A stretch of DNA of 64,000 nucleotides, taken from Thinopyrum elongatum (lineage: Eukaryota > Streptophyta > Magnoliopsida > Poales > Poaceae). Where the stretch lies: assembly GCA_011799875.1 (NCBI GenBank), contig CM022301.1:10125570-10189569 (forward strand), written 5' to 3'. The notes beneath the pieces were generated by a model. It had not been told where the DNA came from. It worked only from the letters and a program-made list of their open reading frames with translations, and searched no databases. Made by a program: the position numbers and the translations under genes. Below are positions 13,501 to 23,814 of the stretch, piece by piece; the first letter of the stretch is position 1; each line of letters opens with the position of its first letter.

Positions 13501-14857
13501 GGATTTCTCATTGTCTGAAGATGGAACGTTATATTTCAGAGACCGTATTGTTGTACCTCGCTTCGAGCTTATGACTGATAAGGTCATGAAGGAGGCACAT
13601 GATACACCGCTGTCTATTCATCCGGGTAGCACCAAGATGTATCGTGATCTTCGTCAAAGGTACTGGTGGTCTAGAATGAAGCAGGATATTGCTCGTTATG
13701 TTGCTGAATGTGACGTGTGCCGTCGCATAAAGGCAGAACATCAGAAACCTGCAGGACTTCTTCAACCACTTCCTATTCCGTTGTGGAAATGGGATAGAGT
13801 GCAAATGGACTTCATTACTGGTCTTCCCAAGTCACAGAAGGGTCATGATGCTATTCTTGTCATCGTCGACCAGCTTTCCAAGGTTGCCCATTTTCTGCCT
13901 GTCAAGGAGACGATCACAGCTAAACAGTTAGCAGAGCTGTATATCTCCAGAATCGTTTCACTCCACGGAATTCCGAAGGAGATTAGTTCGGACCGTGGCA
14001 GTCTATTCACCTCCAAATTCTGGGAAAGTTTCCAAGAAGCTATGGGAACTCATATCACCTGGAGTTCAGCTTATCATCCCCAATCCCAAGGCCAAGTCGA
14101 ACGAGTCAATCAAGTGCTCGAAGACATGCTGCGAGCTTGTGTTATATCTTTTGGCAAGAAGTGGGAAGAATCTCTCCCGTATGCCGAGTTCTCTTATAAC
14201 AACAGCTATCAAGCCAGCTTGAAAATGGCCCCCTTCGAAGTTCTATATGGACGTAAATGTCGGACCCCTCTGAATTGGTCAGAAACTGGGGAACGACCTC
14301 TTGTTGGTCCGGATATTATCCAACACACCGAAGAACAAGTCCGCATTGTCCGAGAAAATCTCAAGGCGGCTCAAGACCGCCAGAAGAGCAACTATGATCG
14401 CAAACGATGGGGTCTGACTTATCAACCAGGTGATCAAGCTTATCTTCGTGTCACTCCGATGAAAGGCACCCGTCGTTTCGGAATCAAGGGCAAGTTAGCT
14501 CCTCGCTATATTGGTCCTTTTCGCATAGTTGCCAGACGTGGACAGGTGGCATATAAATTGGAGTTGCCGCCGCAATTCTCCCACATCCACGACGTCTTCC
14601 ACGTGTCACAACTTCGAAAGTGCTTCAAAGAATCTCCGCACCGAGCAGTGGATCATGAGATGCTCGAATTGCAAGATGACTTGTCTTATAAAGAGCATCC
14701 GATCCGTATTCTCGATGAAGCTGAACGTCGGACTCGTCAGAAGGTTACCAAGTTCCTGAAGGTGCAGTGGTCGAATCACACTGAAGACGAAGCCACTTGG
14801 GAACGCGAGGATAACCTCCGTGCTGAATACCCCGAACTCTTCCCCTCTACTTCTTAA
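10526..14857 (+). CDS. gag-pol: Intact gag-pol polyprotein of chromovirus J (1443 aa)
   Basis: This single uninterrupted frame encodes everything needed for reverse transcription and integration. Gag covers about residues 1-290, with the retrotransposon-gag core (WW motif near 110, 'EFRKLTQG' near 140). The aspartic protease motif DSGAS is at 348-352. Reverse transcriptase has its YLDD active site at 665-668, and RNase H begins with Asp814. Integrase has an upstream HHCC finger and catalytic Asp1095, Asp1156 and Glu1192 (35 residues between the last two). A chromodomain at about 1393-1440 should direct integration to marked heterochromatin. No CCHC zinc knuckle can be found between Gag and protease, where a Cys/Arg-rich stretch (residues about 290-320) sits instead. 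Start ATG 10526 follows the leader and gives a full-length Gag. With its intact LTRs this may be a recently active or still mobile copy. Confidence 0.95.
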   Translation: MADDTPPPPYIVEMRQLFELNRQFMTGVLAQFPTQNAQQQHIPITLPEFVRLNPSVFRSSTNPMDADDWLRDIMFEMESANVAPDSYVTFATFHLKGPAAQWWESHKDTLPAETVPTWQEFQSAFRARYIPQGLIDQKKQEFRKLTQGTLTVDEYQRKFLELSRYAKDDVDTDARKQEKFREGLRSDIQLALLVHDCEDFATLVSQAYRVETGLAKYQESLKRTREAGSSSGQPVQKRRVWIPHNIHHRPAPTPRPSYVAPRLPSPPRQLTVQGGQPNAMASPQVAPCPPVGRKKSCRNRRFRNRNAIPSTVVLGHANHVDVEKAQKEPTIVLGTLSVNSVPASVLFDSGASHAFVSQQFAQSHELYLEKLPTPLMVQSPRSKWQTTMVSPHNHIEIGGLLFPVSLIVLGPSDIDIILGMDWLKANKALIDCAAKTVQLTHPSGQIVRYSAQTVQNAEDQIYVLNALNASPLEGIENILVVHDFQDVFPEELPGIPPARAVEFVIDLKPGTTPIAKRPYKMPPHHLIELKEEIDKSLKKGFIRPSSSAWGAPSLFVKKKDGTNRLVQDYRPINQATIQNKYPLPRINDLYDQLAGSSVFSKLDLRLGYHQIRVREEDIPKTAFVTRYGSYEYTVMSFGLTNALATFSRLMNYIFMDYLDKFVVVYLDDILVYSKNEEEHAEHLRLVLEKLREHQLYAKYSKCEFWLSEVTYLGHVISKEGIAVNPERVQAILEWTPPKNVKQVRSFLGLASYCRRFVENFSKIAKPLTDLLHKGVKFEWTEKCQESFQTLKDKLTSAPVLAPPDSRKDFVIYCDASREGLGCVLMQERKVIAYGSCQLRPHEENYPVHDLELAAVIYALQLWRHYLLGNRCEIYTDHKSLKYLFTQPSLNLRQQRWMETIADYDLGISYTRGKANVMADALSRKSYCCELEVQLEQPLLYEELRKLNLEIVPQGYLSNLVVEPDLEKAVKIAQAKDAEIGLMKKDLHREKYRDFSLSEDGTLYFRDRIVVPRFELMTDKVMKEAHDTPLSIHPGSTKMYRDLRQRYWWSRMKQDIARYVAECDVCRRIKAEHQKPAGLLQPLPIPLWKWDRVQMDFITGLPKSQKGHDAILVIVDQLSKVAHFLPVKETITAKQLAELYISRIVSLHGIPKEISSDRGSLFTSKFWESFQEAMGTHITWSSAYHPQSQGQVERVNQVLEDMLRACVISFGKKWEESLPYAEFSYNNSYQASLKMAPFEVLYGRKCRTPLNWSETGERPLVGPDIIQHTEEQVRIVRENLKAAQDRQKSNYDRKRWGLTYQPGDQAYLRVTPMKGTRRFGIKGKLAPRYIGPFRIVARRGQVAYKLELPPQFSHIHDVFHVSQLRKCFKESPHRAVDHEMLELQDDLSYKEHPIRILDEAERRTRQKVTKFLKVQWSNHTEDEATWEREDNLRAEYPELFPSTS

Positions 14858-14879
14858 TTCTCGGGACGAGAATTTCTTT

Positions 14880-14894
14880 TAGAGGAGGAGAATT
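14880..14894 (+). other. Polypurine tract of element J
   Basis: The run 'agaggaggagaatt' stands immediately before the 3' LTR start (TGTAACACC at 14895). It lies 23 bases after the gag-pol stop and is the plus-strand priming site. Confidence 0.9.
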
Positions 14895-17800
14895 TGTAAC
14901 ACCCCTTTTGTAATTGCTACAGTGATCAGCTAATGATACTGCCAGGTCATCTCCATTTGCAGTGCTTAATCACTTTGGTGAAATATTCAATTCAAATGCT
15001 ATTCTGAAAAATCAACTCAATTTCAAAAGTGAAAATTAGAGTTGTTCCATACTTGTGGGAAAAATGTTCACATTATTGCAAATATTCCAAAACAATTATA
15101 TGTTAAGGAATACAACATTACCTTGTTGGTAAAATGAGCAGTGGCAATTAATTCAGAGCATTTCAGCATTTTTAAAATGCTATCTCATTTATGGAAAATC
15201 CAAACAGAGTCAAATAATCTTCTAACTTTTTGTGGCACTGCTTAAAAACACAAGCGAATTAATGGGACACTTCCCATACTATTTCTAAGTGAATAGGTTG
15301 CTCCAATGAATCTTTTTCTTCTCTGTTTATTAAATAATATAAGAAAACAGAAAAAAAAGGAAAAGGGCCAGAGGCCACTTACCTGGCAGGCCGACCGGCC
15401 CAGCCCACTCCCACCTGCCCTTCGTTTTTCTCCCTCCGTGTCGCCTCGCCCGTGGCTGAGGGCGCCCGCGCCGGTCACCGTTCGACACGGCGTCGCCACC
15501 GACAGCCGGGGAGGGGATAAGGACTCGCCCATCCCTTCCCCCTGGTCGCACTCCTCCTCCATCTCCCCTTTCTCTCCCTCGCTCTCTAGCGCTCGCACTC
15601 GCTCTCTCTTCTTCCCTCTGTACCAAACGCCGTCGCCGCCGTGCGCCGCTCGACCTCGCGGTCCCCGGCCCTCCCTCGACGAACCAGAGCGTCCAGGAGT
15701 TCCGTCCAGTTCCTCTACGTCGACTGCAACCAGTGATTCGAGCTGGGACGGCCTCAATCAGTGCCATCGCCGTCTTCCCCATCTCCGACCGCCGCGTCTG
15801 CTCCGACGAACCCCGCTACTCTGCTGCTACAAAACTGCCGCCGGGCCTCCTTGTGCCTGCAAGGTGAGCCACAGCGCGTCTCCCCTCTCCTTGCGCCGCG
15901 TTCCCGTGCTCCTAGCCGTGTACGCCGTGGATGGCCGAGCTTGTCGCCGCCGTTCATTGCCGCCGCCATGGCCAGAGCCTCCGTAGCTCGCGTCTGTGCT
16001 TGCGGGCGTGCTCAGCATGTTCCCAGCAACCCAACGCACGCACCCGCACGTCCGGTCGTGCTCTGAAGCGCCGCATCCGAGTTTCGTCGAACTCCGGTAG
16101 CCGCCGCGAGCTCGACTCCGGCCAACACCGTCCACCCCAGCTTCTCCCGCGTGTACCAACGAACGCGCGACCTCACCGCCGTTCGAAAGCACTTGACCCC
16201 GCGCGATTTGAGCCACCACAGTGAAATTCCGGCCAAGTCCGGCGAAGAACCGCCGTGAGACGGCTCGCCGGAGCCACTCCGGTCGCCGGAGATGACCTGG
16301 CGCCGACGTGGCACCTCCTGAGCCGCTGACTGCTGGGCCCCGTGGGCCCAGTTGACCCAGTTGACCAGGTCAATGGCTGACTGGGCAGCCCCAGTCACTG
16401 ACTGGTGGGCCCCAGTTGACTGGTCAACTGGTCAGATGACCGCTGACGTCATGCTTGCGTCATACTGACGTCACATGCCTTTTCTGGAAAATCTGTTAAT
16501 TTAAATAATTTCAGAAAATTGAATAATCTTTGAAAATTCATAACTTTTAATCCGTAACTCCGATGAAAAAACTTTATACATGAGAGTTGCTCAGAATTTC
16601 GAGACGAATCCGGATTCGCGGTCCGTTCGTCCGTCACACGTCCCTAGCTATCCGAACATGGAACCGTCCTCCTCCGGTCATCTGTCTGACTAACGTCCGG
16701 AACCAGGAAAACATTCCCGAATGTTCCCCTCCTTCACCGGTGTCGTGTAGCACTACGATAGACCACCTCTAGCATCGCGTATCGTATTTTCATGCATATG
16801 TCGCTTCATATTTACTGTTTTCCTCCCCCTCTTTTCCCTCGGTAGATTTCGGTGCCGACGTAGCCTCCGAGATCGACGCAGCTCCGGTGATTGGTTACAG
16901 TACTGACGACCTTGCCCTTGCCGCCAAGCAACCAGGCAAGCCCCCCCTTTGATCATCTCGATATCGCCTATTCTAATTCTCCTGCTTGCATTAGAATTAT
17001 GCTACTGTTACTGTTTTTCCTATATCTGCTGCATAGCCTGTTTATTGTAGCCTACCGTTGATAACTGCCTTCTATCCTAAACTGTTTTAGTATAGACTGG
17101 GTAGAGCCCCATTAGTGACCCCCACTTTATCCCGACTGCCCCGCTGGAGTTTCAGAAGACCCGATCAACGGGATTGAAGATCAGCCCCGCACCGCACCTC
17201 ACTTTCCCTTCGTTGCTCGACACTACTGGGTTACTATCGAATGCCGAGGGTGATACCTCGTCAGCACTTCTGATGATAACCTTGTAGGTTAGTTGATCGG
17301 TCGTGGTAAGCGAGGGTGATACCTCCTACACCACCACTGATACTGACTAAGTCGCGTAACACCTCACGTGTGGACCTCGAGGGTGATGCCTCCTACGTCC
17401 ATCTTGTTGTTACATCAGGTGGGAGTCCAACGAGGGTGATGCCTCGGATTCCCCTTGATATGGTGACCACACGGATGCCTTACATTACTGTTGATACTAT
17501 TACTTAAAAGGCGGGTCGACCCCGAGGGGTACCCGCGAGTGATGGATAGTTACCCGTGAGTTATTCCACGAGGCGCGGCCGGGCATTCTTAGCCCTTGCA
17601 GCAAGTCCTCGAGACGGGGCGACGGGGTCACATCTTTCGTGAGTCTCTGCTCGTTGCCGCAAGCCACTAGGACACTACGATTTGGATATATGATCTGAGC
17701 CGGCCTCTGGTCGGATAGCACTAACCATCACGTGGGCATAGTATGGGCGTTCTGCATCGTAACATCAGCCGAAAGCTCTGTCAGACGTCCAGTTCAGCAT

Positions 17801-18873
17801 TGTGGCACGGTCGGATCGTACCGGCCTTCCGAGGCGGTGCTGGTATCCACCCTGCACACAACGACCCGGAGGGCGAGGGGCGATGGCCCAAGACCCCCTT
17901 GCGCTTAGGAGGTAGACCGGCGGGGACCTCTCTGCTGAGCTGTAGGTAGGGTTGCGGTGTGTCGTTTGGCCGAGGCCGGGCATGACCCAGGAAAGTGTGT
18001 CCGGCCGGAGTTAATTGAGCGTGGTGGGTAAGTTTGTGCACCCCTGCAGGGAAGAACACATCTATCGATAGCCGGTCCTACGGTAAAGGACACTCGGAGT
18101 TGTATCCCGATCGGTACAGTTAGAAATGGGATGTTACCTGGATATGTGACTCCGGGATCGCTTTCTCGCAGGGAGACGAGGAAGGATCTCGGGGCGAGAC
18201 TGTTGCTTGCTACTACCTCTACTACTTTATACTATGCTGCTCTGTACTCTTCTATATGCTGCAAGACGCTCGAAGATGCTTGAAGATGCTGAAGATGCTA
18301 GTCTTCGAAAGGACTAGGCCTTCTCTCTATTCTGGCATTTCTGCAGCCCAGTCCACATATACAGCCATCCCTTGATAATGTTGCATATGTAGTGTAGATC
18401 CTTGCTTGCTGAGTACTTCGCAGTACTCACGGTTGCTTTGCTTTCCTTTGTCTCCCTTATCAGTTGTCGCGACCAGATGACGGAGCCCCTGAGATAGCTG
18501 TTCCACCATCGACTATTTCTTCCACCCCGAGGACGGCTTCTACTTCTAGATGGCTAACGACCAGGAGTAGGTTCGGAGGGTCCTAGGCAGGAGGCCTACG
18601 CCTTTCGATCGTAGTGTTTCATTTTGGTTCCGCCTTTCTAAAGGCCTTTCTGTTTTCTTTTATATCTGTACTCAGATATCTGACGCTTCCGCTGATGCTT
18701 GTTTGTCATCAAGCTTATTTATTCGAGCCCTCGAGGCCCTGGCTTGTAATATATGCTTGTATGACTTTATGTATATTTTAGAGTTGTGTTGTGATATCTT
18801 CAAGTGAGTCCTTAGGCTTGATCGTGTGCATTTGCGTGTATGATTAGTGCACGATTAAGCCGGGGGCGTCACA
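14895..18873 (+). repeat. 3' LTR of element J
   Basis: This 3979-bp LTR is nearly identical to the 5' LTR. Differences found by eye include a T/C at 15491, a C/T in 'cagatgacc' near 16436 and a 2-bp shorter A-run near 15350. It is followed by GGCTA, the right target duplication. Confidence 0.95.
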
Positions 18874-18878
18874 GGCTA
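18874..18878 (+). repeat. Target-site duplication GGCTA, right copy (element J)
   Basis: It matches 5923-5927 exactly and resumes the interior of element A. Confidence 0.97.
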
Positions 18879-18959
18879 GCTCCAAAGAGAACTTTTTTAG
18901 CGTTAAGCTCGGATAGCCTCCTTCAAACTTTTTCAAAGACGATGTACTCTATGCCTCCT

Positions 18960-19088
18960 CGGATGCAGTCCGGCATTGGAGCTTGGTTGCAAAAAGACAC
19001 CTTGGATGCAGTCCGGCGTTGAAGCTCGACTGCAAAAAGTCACTTCAGATGTAGTCCCGCGTTGGAGCTTGGATGCAAAGAAGACACC
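18960..19088 (+). repeat. 43-bp tandem repeat, 3 copies, in element A
   Basis: Units start with 'ggatgcagtccggc' (18960), 'ggatgcagtccggc' (about 19003) and a diverged 'agatgtagtcccgc' (about 19046), each followed by 'gttggagctt' and 'tgcaaaaagacac' variants. The array is non-coding and lies just upstream of the polypurine tract. Confidence 0.8.
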
Positions 19089-19331
19089 GCCGCACTGGAA
19101 ACACTTCGAACCCGAGGTGTGGTGTAAAAAATAACAAGGCATTGAAAAAGGCCGAGAACTTAAAGGACTCCTCGGATACCCGACGTATGAACTCTTTGGA
19201 TACACCAGTTCTCAAGATCGGAGATGGAAAGATTTGTTGAACCAGTTTTCAAGACCGATGACCAAAGATGAAGAACAATTCGAAAGAGCCGAGGAGCGGC
19301 CCCAACTTGAAGACTGGTTCAGGGGGCTACT

Positions 19332-19749
19332 GACGGTGTCCTGGACTAGGGGGTACTCACCACGTTATCTCCCAACCAGGTGGATCGGGCCGAGGACCCC
19401 CATGGCGGTTCACTCATGGGCCACTTCGAGCAGCCCTTGAGGCATACAAGGAAGACTCCACAAGACTTGCCACACAAGACAAGGACCCTTCTAAACCCTA
19501 GGCCTCCGGTGCATATATAAACCGAGGCCAGGCTAGTCAATAAAAAACTCATATTCATGAGAACAATCTCATGGTAGATACATGTACTCTGTACTATACC
19601 CCATATGAATAAAAACAAAAGCAGGACGTAGGGTATTATCTCTTCGAGAGAGCCCGAACCTGGGTAAAATCCTATGTCTGTGTTACCATCGCTCCAAGAC
19701 GCCTAGCTTAGGACCCATACTATGAGATATGCCGGACTTAGAACCGACA
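19332..19749 (+). repeat. LTR shared by elements A and B
   Basis: A 418-bp LTR runs from TGACGGTGTCCTGG to AGAACCGACA. It contains an apparent TATA region ('gtgcatatataaaccgagg' near 19510) and 'gcaggacgtagggtattatc', phrases common to several Triticeae gypsy LTRs. On its left is a polypurine tract (3' end of A). On its right come a degenerate primer region and then the gag of B, so it serves as 3' LTR of one unit and 5' LTR of the next. Confidence 0.75.
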
Positions 19750-20191
19750 CCGATGTTTTCGACCCCCGGTCTCAACCTCGTCGCCACCACCTTGGCGGCA
19801 CAAGCCATCAACATCCCGTGGGCAGTTCGGGTCATGACGATCTCCGATGACTCAACATCTTGGTGGAAAAAGCAACCCTCCAGTAGACTGCGATCGTGGA
19901 GTCCCACGCTGCTTCTGCTCCAAGCTCCAGGACTCGATGCTCTTCCTCACCGGTGAATCGATGCCCCGAAGGAAGTCGCCGCACCAATGCGGACCATCAT
20001 CACCCCGCTAGGTCGGTACATAGCGGACTCAGGCCAGACTGCGGCACGTAGAACACCTTCATGGGAAGGCACCACGCCGACCTCGAGCCTCATCACCCCG
20101 CTGGGTTGGTACTTAGCCAACCCAGGGTAGACACCTACGGAACACCCTCGAGGCTAGATGCCATGCTCATCATGGCGTGCGGAGAGGTGAC
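19750..20191 (+). other. Leader of element B, before the insertion of F
   Basis: This is 442 bp of GC-rich sequence without a convincing frame. The bases just after the LTR (ccgatgtttt) may be a decayed TTGGTGCTTT-type primer site, which is inference. Two 'catcaccccgct' phrases (about 20000 and 20092) form a short repeat of roughly 92 bp. Confidence 0.5.
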
Positions 20192-20847
20192 TGTCGTGGG
20201 AACGATTCCGACAATATGAAGGGGGTAGGGGTAAAGGAGCATGATCTACCGAGATGCATATGGGTGACACAGTGATTTTAGCAAGTTCGGGCCTCTCACG
20301 GTGGAGATAACGACCCTACATCTCGTGCTCCGGAGAGGCTTTCCTTTGTCTGTCATGAACACGGAGTTACATGGTATATTTGAGAGAGAGAGAGGGAGAG
20401 GAGAACGGACCTCCGTGGTCCTGAGACTAATGGCGAGAGAGAGAGCCAGGGGGAAGAATGAGCCTGTCTAGTCTAATGGTGGGAGGTGGCTTATATAGAG
20501 TGCGCCACCCCCTCACCTCCTGTGTTACAAAGTGGGGCATTGATGCCGTAACGCCAGATGATGCTTCGATTGCCTTGTTGACTGTTGGTCTTCGCATATC
20601 CGAGTGAGCCATACGACCGAGTGATTGACTGTCCTCCGTGTGGATGGTACGATGATATGTCCGAGTGGAATGAGTTCGTCGAGTGGAGTGCTATGCTCTG
20701 AGTGGTTATTGCCGTCCGAGTGACTTTCAAGTTGCGTTACATCTGAACGGCGATCTGGCCCAGGGGCCCAGTACAAAGTGTAAGGTGTCCATGGGTAGGG
20801 TCTTTAGGTCAGGCCTGTTACCCTACCCCCAATACACGTCCTCGTCA
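20192..20847 (-). repeat. 3' LTR of element F
   Basis: This 656-bp LTR includes a run of 'gagagagagaggg' near 20380 and a 'ggcttatataga' box near 20490. Compared with the other LTR it lacks an 18-bp duplicated piece near 20665. Confidence 0.92.
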
Positions 20848-21127
20848 TTAGCCCCCGAATCAGTCAAGGTTGAGCGGGTCGAGTCGAGGTTAACTCCCAG
20901 ATGAGTCGAGTGCTACAGAGGCACTCATGAACTCCCTCTGGTCACCCGACGGTCTTATCTCCGCGTGTTGCCTTGACGGATTCCGGACTACATGGTGTCC
21001 GAGTGAAATGAGCTCAAACGGGTCCGCGGAGGAGCATTAAACTCACCTTACAACAATTTTTTTGAGTGATTTGGAGCTGGTCCTGCATCGAGTAACTTAT
21101 TACTCGGAATTTCTTCACGCCTGGAAC

Positions 21128-21427
21128 GTGTCTTTTTTGTTGTTTGGCCGTCACTCGGACCGGGCGGACCGTTCTGAGTGGATACCATTCCAGTGGGGGC
21201 ACGCTGAGTGCACCCACTGGGTGTAGTCCCCGAGACTGCCGTCGACTGCGTCAGTCGGCGGGAGTCTTAGAGCCTGTCTTTTTTTGTTGTTTGGCCGTCA
21301 CTCAGACCGGGCGGACCGTTCCGAGTGGATACCATTCTTGTGGGGGCACGCTGAGTGCACCCACTGGGTGTAGTCCCCGAGACCGCCGTCGACTGCGGGC
21401 AGTCGGCGGGGGTCTTAGAGCCTGTCT
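21128..21427 (-). repeat. 147-bp tandem duplication in F
   Basis: Two copies begin at 'ttttttgttgtttggccgtc' (about 21132 and 21280) and end at 'ggagtcttagagcctgtct' and 'gggtcttagagcctgtct'. The period is a multiple of three, so both copies translate alike, but no known domain results. Confidence 0.85.
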
Positions 21428-21462
21428 TCTGGTCTGGAACTGAATTAAACAGGTGAACCCTC

Positions 21463-21680
21463 ATGCGCTTGGCACGGTAAATGACTTCAGCCTAGAACTA
21501 TGGCGGGTCTTCATGCATTCGGAATGGATCTTCACGCACTTGGCACGGTGAATAAGCTCAGTCTGGAGCTGAATCAGTTGGACTGATCTTCGTGCACTCA
21601 GCACGGTAAATAAGTTCATCCTGGAACTGGGTCAAGCAGGCGAATCTTCGTGCTCTCGGCACGATGAATTAATTCGGCCT
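21463..21680 (-). repeat. About 72-bp degenerate tandem repeat in F
   Basis: The phrase 'cttcgtgcactcagcacggt' or a close variant recurs near 21465, 21530, 21588 and 21645, each followed by 'aataagttc.cctggaact' variants. It is non-coding. Confidence 0.7.
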
Positions 21681-22377
21681 CGAAACTGCCGACTGTAGAA
21701 AAGAGCTGTACACTCCAGGGAGTAATCATTCCAGTAGTACTTCTTACATTGACCGATAGCTTCTTGTTTTCACCCTTTTGCATGAAAGGGGTATTTGTCC
21801 GAGTGGACGCGCTTCCCGACTTATTGTGGTAAGTTGACTGCAAGGAAAAACTTGGTGGCACTCGTATGTCTCCCGGAGGAGATAGACTAGTGGTCCGATG
21901 TGGACGTGCCATGAAACCCGAGTGGCGTGGCTAGCGTGTGGGCTGACTCTCCGGAGAGAGGCCACTCATTATCCCGGGGGAACACCAGCACATGCCATCT
22001 CTGAGTCCAAGTTTGTGAAACTGACGCCTTGGAGCCTAGAATAAGGGCCAAGTGTATCCGTAGAGGAGCATCGTTTTCACCCTTTTGCAGTCCTGAAGAT
22101 GACTCCAGGTAATGGTTTGGGTGAATGTCCGAGTGGACAGTGCTACCCTTATAGATCTTCAGCGGACCGATCATGTATGGTCAGAAAAATATTCCTGATG
22201 TGATCAACAGGTTGATCAAATGGGTGTAACCCCTGAGGGTGGCATAACCCTCGGCTGTGCGTAGCCCCCGAGTGATGCTCGAAAGAGGTAAGCTCGCTAC
22301 AGAGAGTGATATGAGGTTTGATCATATGAGTAACTTAGTCATTCCTGTGTTGGGGTGTAGTGGTGAAGACATGTCCA

Positions 22378-22610
22378 ACTGATGGTGACGCACGGGGCGG
22401 CCGAGGGGCGAGGATGTGTACAGCCGAGTGATGACACGCGGGGCGGCCGAGTGGTGAAGAAGTGCACAACCGAGTGGCGACGCGCGGGCGGCCGAGTGGT
22501 GACGCGTGGGGCGGCCGAGTGGCGAGGACGTGCACAACCGAGTGGTGACGCGTGGGGAGGCTGAGTGGTGAGGATGCGCGGGGTAGCCGAGTGAAAGACT
22601 ACGTGTCCAG
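22378..22610 (-). repeat. Small outlying block of the 46-bp repeat family in F
   Basis: Units such as 'ggggcggccgagtggtga' recur at variable 40-46-bp spacing. They share the core of the large array at 23815-25435, separated from it by 1.2 kb of unique sequence. Confidence 0.8.
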
Positions 22611-23814
22611 CCAAGTGGCAAAGATGGTCCTCGGAGGAGTTAGTCAGATGTTTTCGAAGATGATGTAGCGACGAGGTTGGTGTAGTGTGGTTGCGACGCA
22701 ACAAGACCGGCGCGACAACTGAGCCTAAGTAGGAACGAAGATGGCACGCAGAGCATCTGAGTGATTATGTAACTTGTCAAAGTGGCGGATCAGATGCATT
22801 TGTTTGAAGTGAAAGATCTGTCTGGTGATGAAGTATCCAACCACTCAGGAGAGTGTGATTCTGAATGAGCTGCAGCCCCCGAGTGCGGTGTAGCCCCCGA
22901 GTGTGGCGTAGCCCCCGAGCATACTATAGGCTTCGACCACGGTCCTGTCGGAACACGATTAATATAGTTTTGAATGGATAAATTGTAATTCATCGAGTCG
23001 GACTCGGGTAATGGTGAGGAGGAGCTTCCGAGTGATGCTCGAAAGAGGCAAACTCGCAAAGGAGTGAAGTGTGCAGTTTGATTACAAAAGTGACTTCTCT
23101 GTCTCATGCCTGACGAGGTCTATATCATTGATACGATGAAGAAGGCTCCATGGAGGGGTCGGCCGGATGTGTTCGAAGTCAACAGAGCAACATGGTCGGT
23201 TTTGCGGTGCGCTAAGATCGGAACGGTGACCGATTCCGAGTAGCGATGAAGTTGACGCACAGGGCCGTCGAGTGGTCGCGTAACTTGTGTATGAAAAATA
23301 GCACAAGCCAACGTAATAATTTCTCGAGGAAATTTGATGTGTGCTGAAATAATTTGTGTGAATAACACCCATAGACACCCGCTGGGAGTGCAAGGGGCTT
23401 GCTGGTTAACCAGCAAGAGTCTGGAAGAGCAAAGGATCCGTTCGAACTTGTCGAAGTGAAGGATCCAACTGAACTCGTTGGAGTACTGGCTCAAATAAAA
23501 CGGAAGTGTAGTGTTTCGACTGAGTTGCAGCCCCGGAGGACCGATGCAAACTCGAAATGAAGAACACATGGTGTTTGTGAATGATGTATGCGTAAAAATG
23601 GAAGTTGGACTCGGGAGTCACATAACCAGTACTAAGCAAGTATGTGAAAATAAGCAGCCGAGCGTAGAGGTACACTCGGTGGCGTGGCCTCCGAGTGAAC
23701 GTGATGTGTGAATTACAGGATACTCGGGAACGCGGAAATAACAGAATGTAGCGCATGTAGAATGACTTAGCTGTCTGAAGGCGCGCGAGTGGCCAAGGGG
23801 TGAAGATGTGTTCA

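Larger units (their letters stand above)
5928..18873 (+). mobile_element. Complete young Ty3/gypsy chromovirus (element J, 12.9 kb)
   Basis: The order is 5' LTR (5928-9908), tRNA-Met primer site, 0.6-kb leader, one gag-pol frame, polypurine tract and 3' LTR (14895-18873), bounded by GGCTA duplications. The two LTRs are 3981 and 3979 bp and differ, by hand alignment, at about 22 positions plus one 2-bp poly-A length change (about 0.55%). With the commonly used grass rate of 1.3e-8 per site per year this is roughly 0.2 million years. A C-terminal chromodomain and domain order PR-RT-RH-IN place it among chromoviruses, probably the Tekay/Del lineage. The long LTRs recall the Erika/Sukkula group, but I am not sure of the name. 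Confidence 0.96.
4572..19749 (+). mobile_element. Gypsy element A: 3' interior plus LTR, interrupted by J
   Basis: Segments 4572-5927 and 18879-19331 form one continuous interior once element J and one copy of the GGCTA duplication are removed. The interior is non-coding, with repeated 'gtctcgggggctact' phrases. It ends at 'cagggggctac', a polypurine tract abutting the LTR at 19332. The phrase style and LTR start TGACGGTGTCC recall the Tat-lineage Triticeae gypsy families (Sumana/Wilma/Laura group, tentative). The left part of the interior and the 5' LTR are missing because the Sabrina-like element inserted here. Its LTR is shared with element B. Confidence 0.7.

Noticed and set aside
10983..14759. 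Secondary frames within the gag-pol of J (both strands)
   Set aside because: They overlap the 1443-codon polyprotein in other frames and lack domain similarity.
21144..21443. 99-codon frame with an internal 49-residue repeat in F
   Set aside because: It arises from a 147-bp duplication, lies antisense to the element, and has no recognisable domain.
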